DNA from: CAYNEI01 sp964396185
Lineage (GTDB): Archaea > Thermoplasmatota > SW-10-69-26
Reading direction: 5' to 3'
NCBI GenBank assembly: GCA_964396185.1
Contig: CAYNEI010000089.1
Location: 1 to 6,930, forward strand
Length of the DNA: 6,930 nucleotides
Part shown: positions 6,596 to 6,930 of the stretch, piece after piece
Layout of the letters: the number at the start of each line of letters is the position of its first letter
Position numbering within the stretch: position 1 is the first letter of the stretch
The notes under the pieces: model-generated
Told to the model about the DNA's origin: nothing
Databases searched by the model: none
Seen by the model: only the letters and a program-made list of their open reading frames with translations
Made by a program: the position numbers and the translations under genes

Positions 6596-6930
6596 ATGCC
6601 CGGCCCGTCTGCCAGCCATGAGGTCGACTACGACGTCCTCGCCGACCTGCTCACCGCGCTCGCCTACCCCTTGCGCCTGGAGCTGCTCGGCAAGCTTCGC
6701 ATGCCGCACACCCTGGGCGAGATCGACATCAGCCCCCGGCGAGGAGAGGGCAGTCCAGACCGCCCGGCTGCCCGCCAAACCGTGCAGAAGCACCTGGACA
6801 AGCTCATGGAAGCCGAGCTGCTCAACGTGGACGAGGTCACCCAGCGCGGCCGCCAGGTGCCCAGCTACACCGCCAACCCGGTCAAGCTGTACGCGGTGAT
6901 GGAGGAGCTAAGAAGCCTGATCGTGCGCTA
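6596..6930 (+). CDS. ArsR-like winged-helix transcriptional regulator (partial, runs off right edge)
   Basis: 111 codons from ATG 6596 are visible; the last two bases (TA) could begin a Tyr or a stop codon, so the end is undetermined. The protein reads as a winged helix-turn-helix. Residues about 11-34 (YDVLADLLTALAYPLRLELL) form the first helices. TLGEI at 39-43 starts the second helix, a charged loop (about 47-58) follows, R60-Q-T-V-Q-K-H-L-D-K-L70 is the recognition helix, and about 76-92 is the beta wing. KLYAVMEELRSLI (97-109) begins a C-terminal, probably dimerising, helix. ArsR-family DNA binding is known for this fold; no metal-binding cysteines are seen, so metal sensing is not supported. 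It is divergent from the protease-kinase operon with an inverted repeat between them, so it is a reasonable candidate regulator of that operon and itself. An in-frame ATG at 6524 would add a Pro/Arg-rich low-complexity leader and is less likely. Confidence 0.85.
   Translation, partial: MPGPSASHEVDYDVLADLLTALAYPLRLELLGKLRMPHTLGEIDISPRRGEGSPDRPAARQTVQKHLDKLMEAELLNVDEVTQRGRQVPSYTANPVKLYAVMEELRSLIVR

Noticed and set aside
6464..6793. A 109-codon minus-strand frame covering the intergenic region and regulator
   Set aside because: It overlaps the palindrome, both promoters and the winged-helix gene antisense, and shows no domain.
6618..6899. A 93-codon plus-strand frame starting ATG 6618
   Set aside because: It is out of frame with the winged-helix reading and gives a Ser/Thr/Cys-rich product without structure; the frame from ATG 6596 has a coherent HTH and wing.
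6596..6930. A metal-sensing ArsR/SmtB assignment for the regulator
   Set aside because: No cysteine and no metal-binding motif is visible in the 111 residues present; only the fold is supported.

Overview
The window is GC-rich and almost fully coding. It looks archaeal, and my best guess is a Thermoplasmatota/Euryarchaeota-type genome, held with moderate confidence. Three things point that way. TATA-like AT-rich hexamers sit 25-27 bp before three ATG codons, which is the spacing of leaderless archaeal transcripts. The winged-helix protein at the right edge resembles regulators common in those archaea. The exported proteins are lipoproteins and membrane proteins. No marker gene (rRNA, ribosomal protein) is present to settle the lineage, and the Hanks-type kinase could equally be found in bacteria.

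Layout from right to left. Positions 6596-6930 (+) hold the start of an ArsR-like winged-helix regulator that runs off the right edge. Positions 6439-6595 are a 157-bp divergent intergenic region with a perfect 13-bp inverted repeat (6468-6495) abutting a TATA-like box for the minus-strand genes, plus a second TATA-like box facing the regulator. On the minus strand follow two tandem paralogous lipoprotein subtilisin-like (S8) proteases, 6438-4549 and 4552-2651, with an ATGA start/stop overlap. After 8 bp comes a large receptor-type Ser/Thr kinase (2642 to beyond position 1) with a signal peptide, an extracellular PQQ-type beta-propeller, a PKD-like domain, one membrane helix and a C-terminal cytoplasmic kinase domain. 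The kinase has no complete start-to-stop frame here because it runs off the left edge, and it was read directly from the reverse complement.

The three minus-strand genes look like one operon whose products all act at the cell surface: two membrane-tethered proteases outside, and a kinase whose sensory half faces the same space. The inferred theme is a surface proteolysis and transmembrane phosphorylation system, possibly controlled by the divergent regulator through the palindrome. The association and the parts are visible in the sequence; the mechanism is inference. No RNA gene, CRISPR array, insertion sequence or terminator was found.
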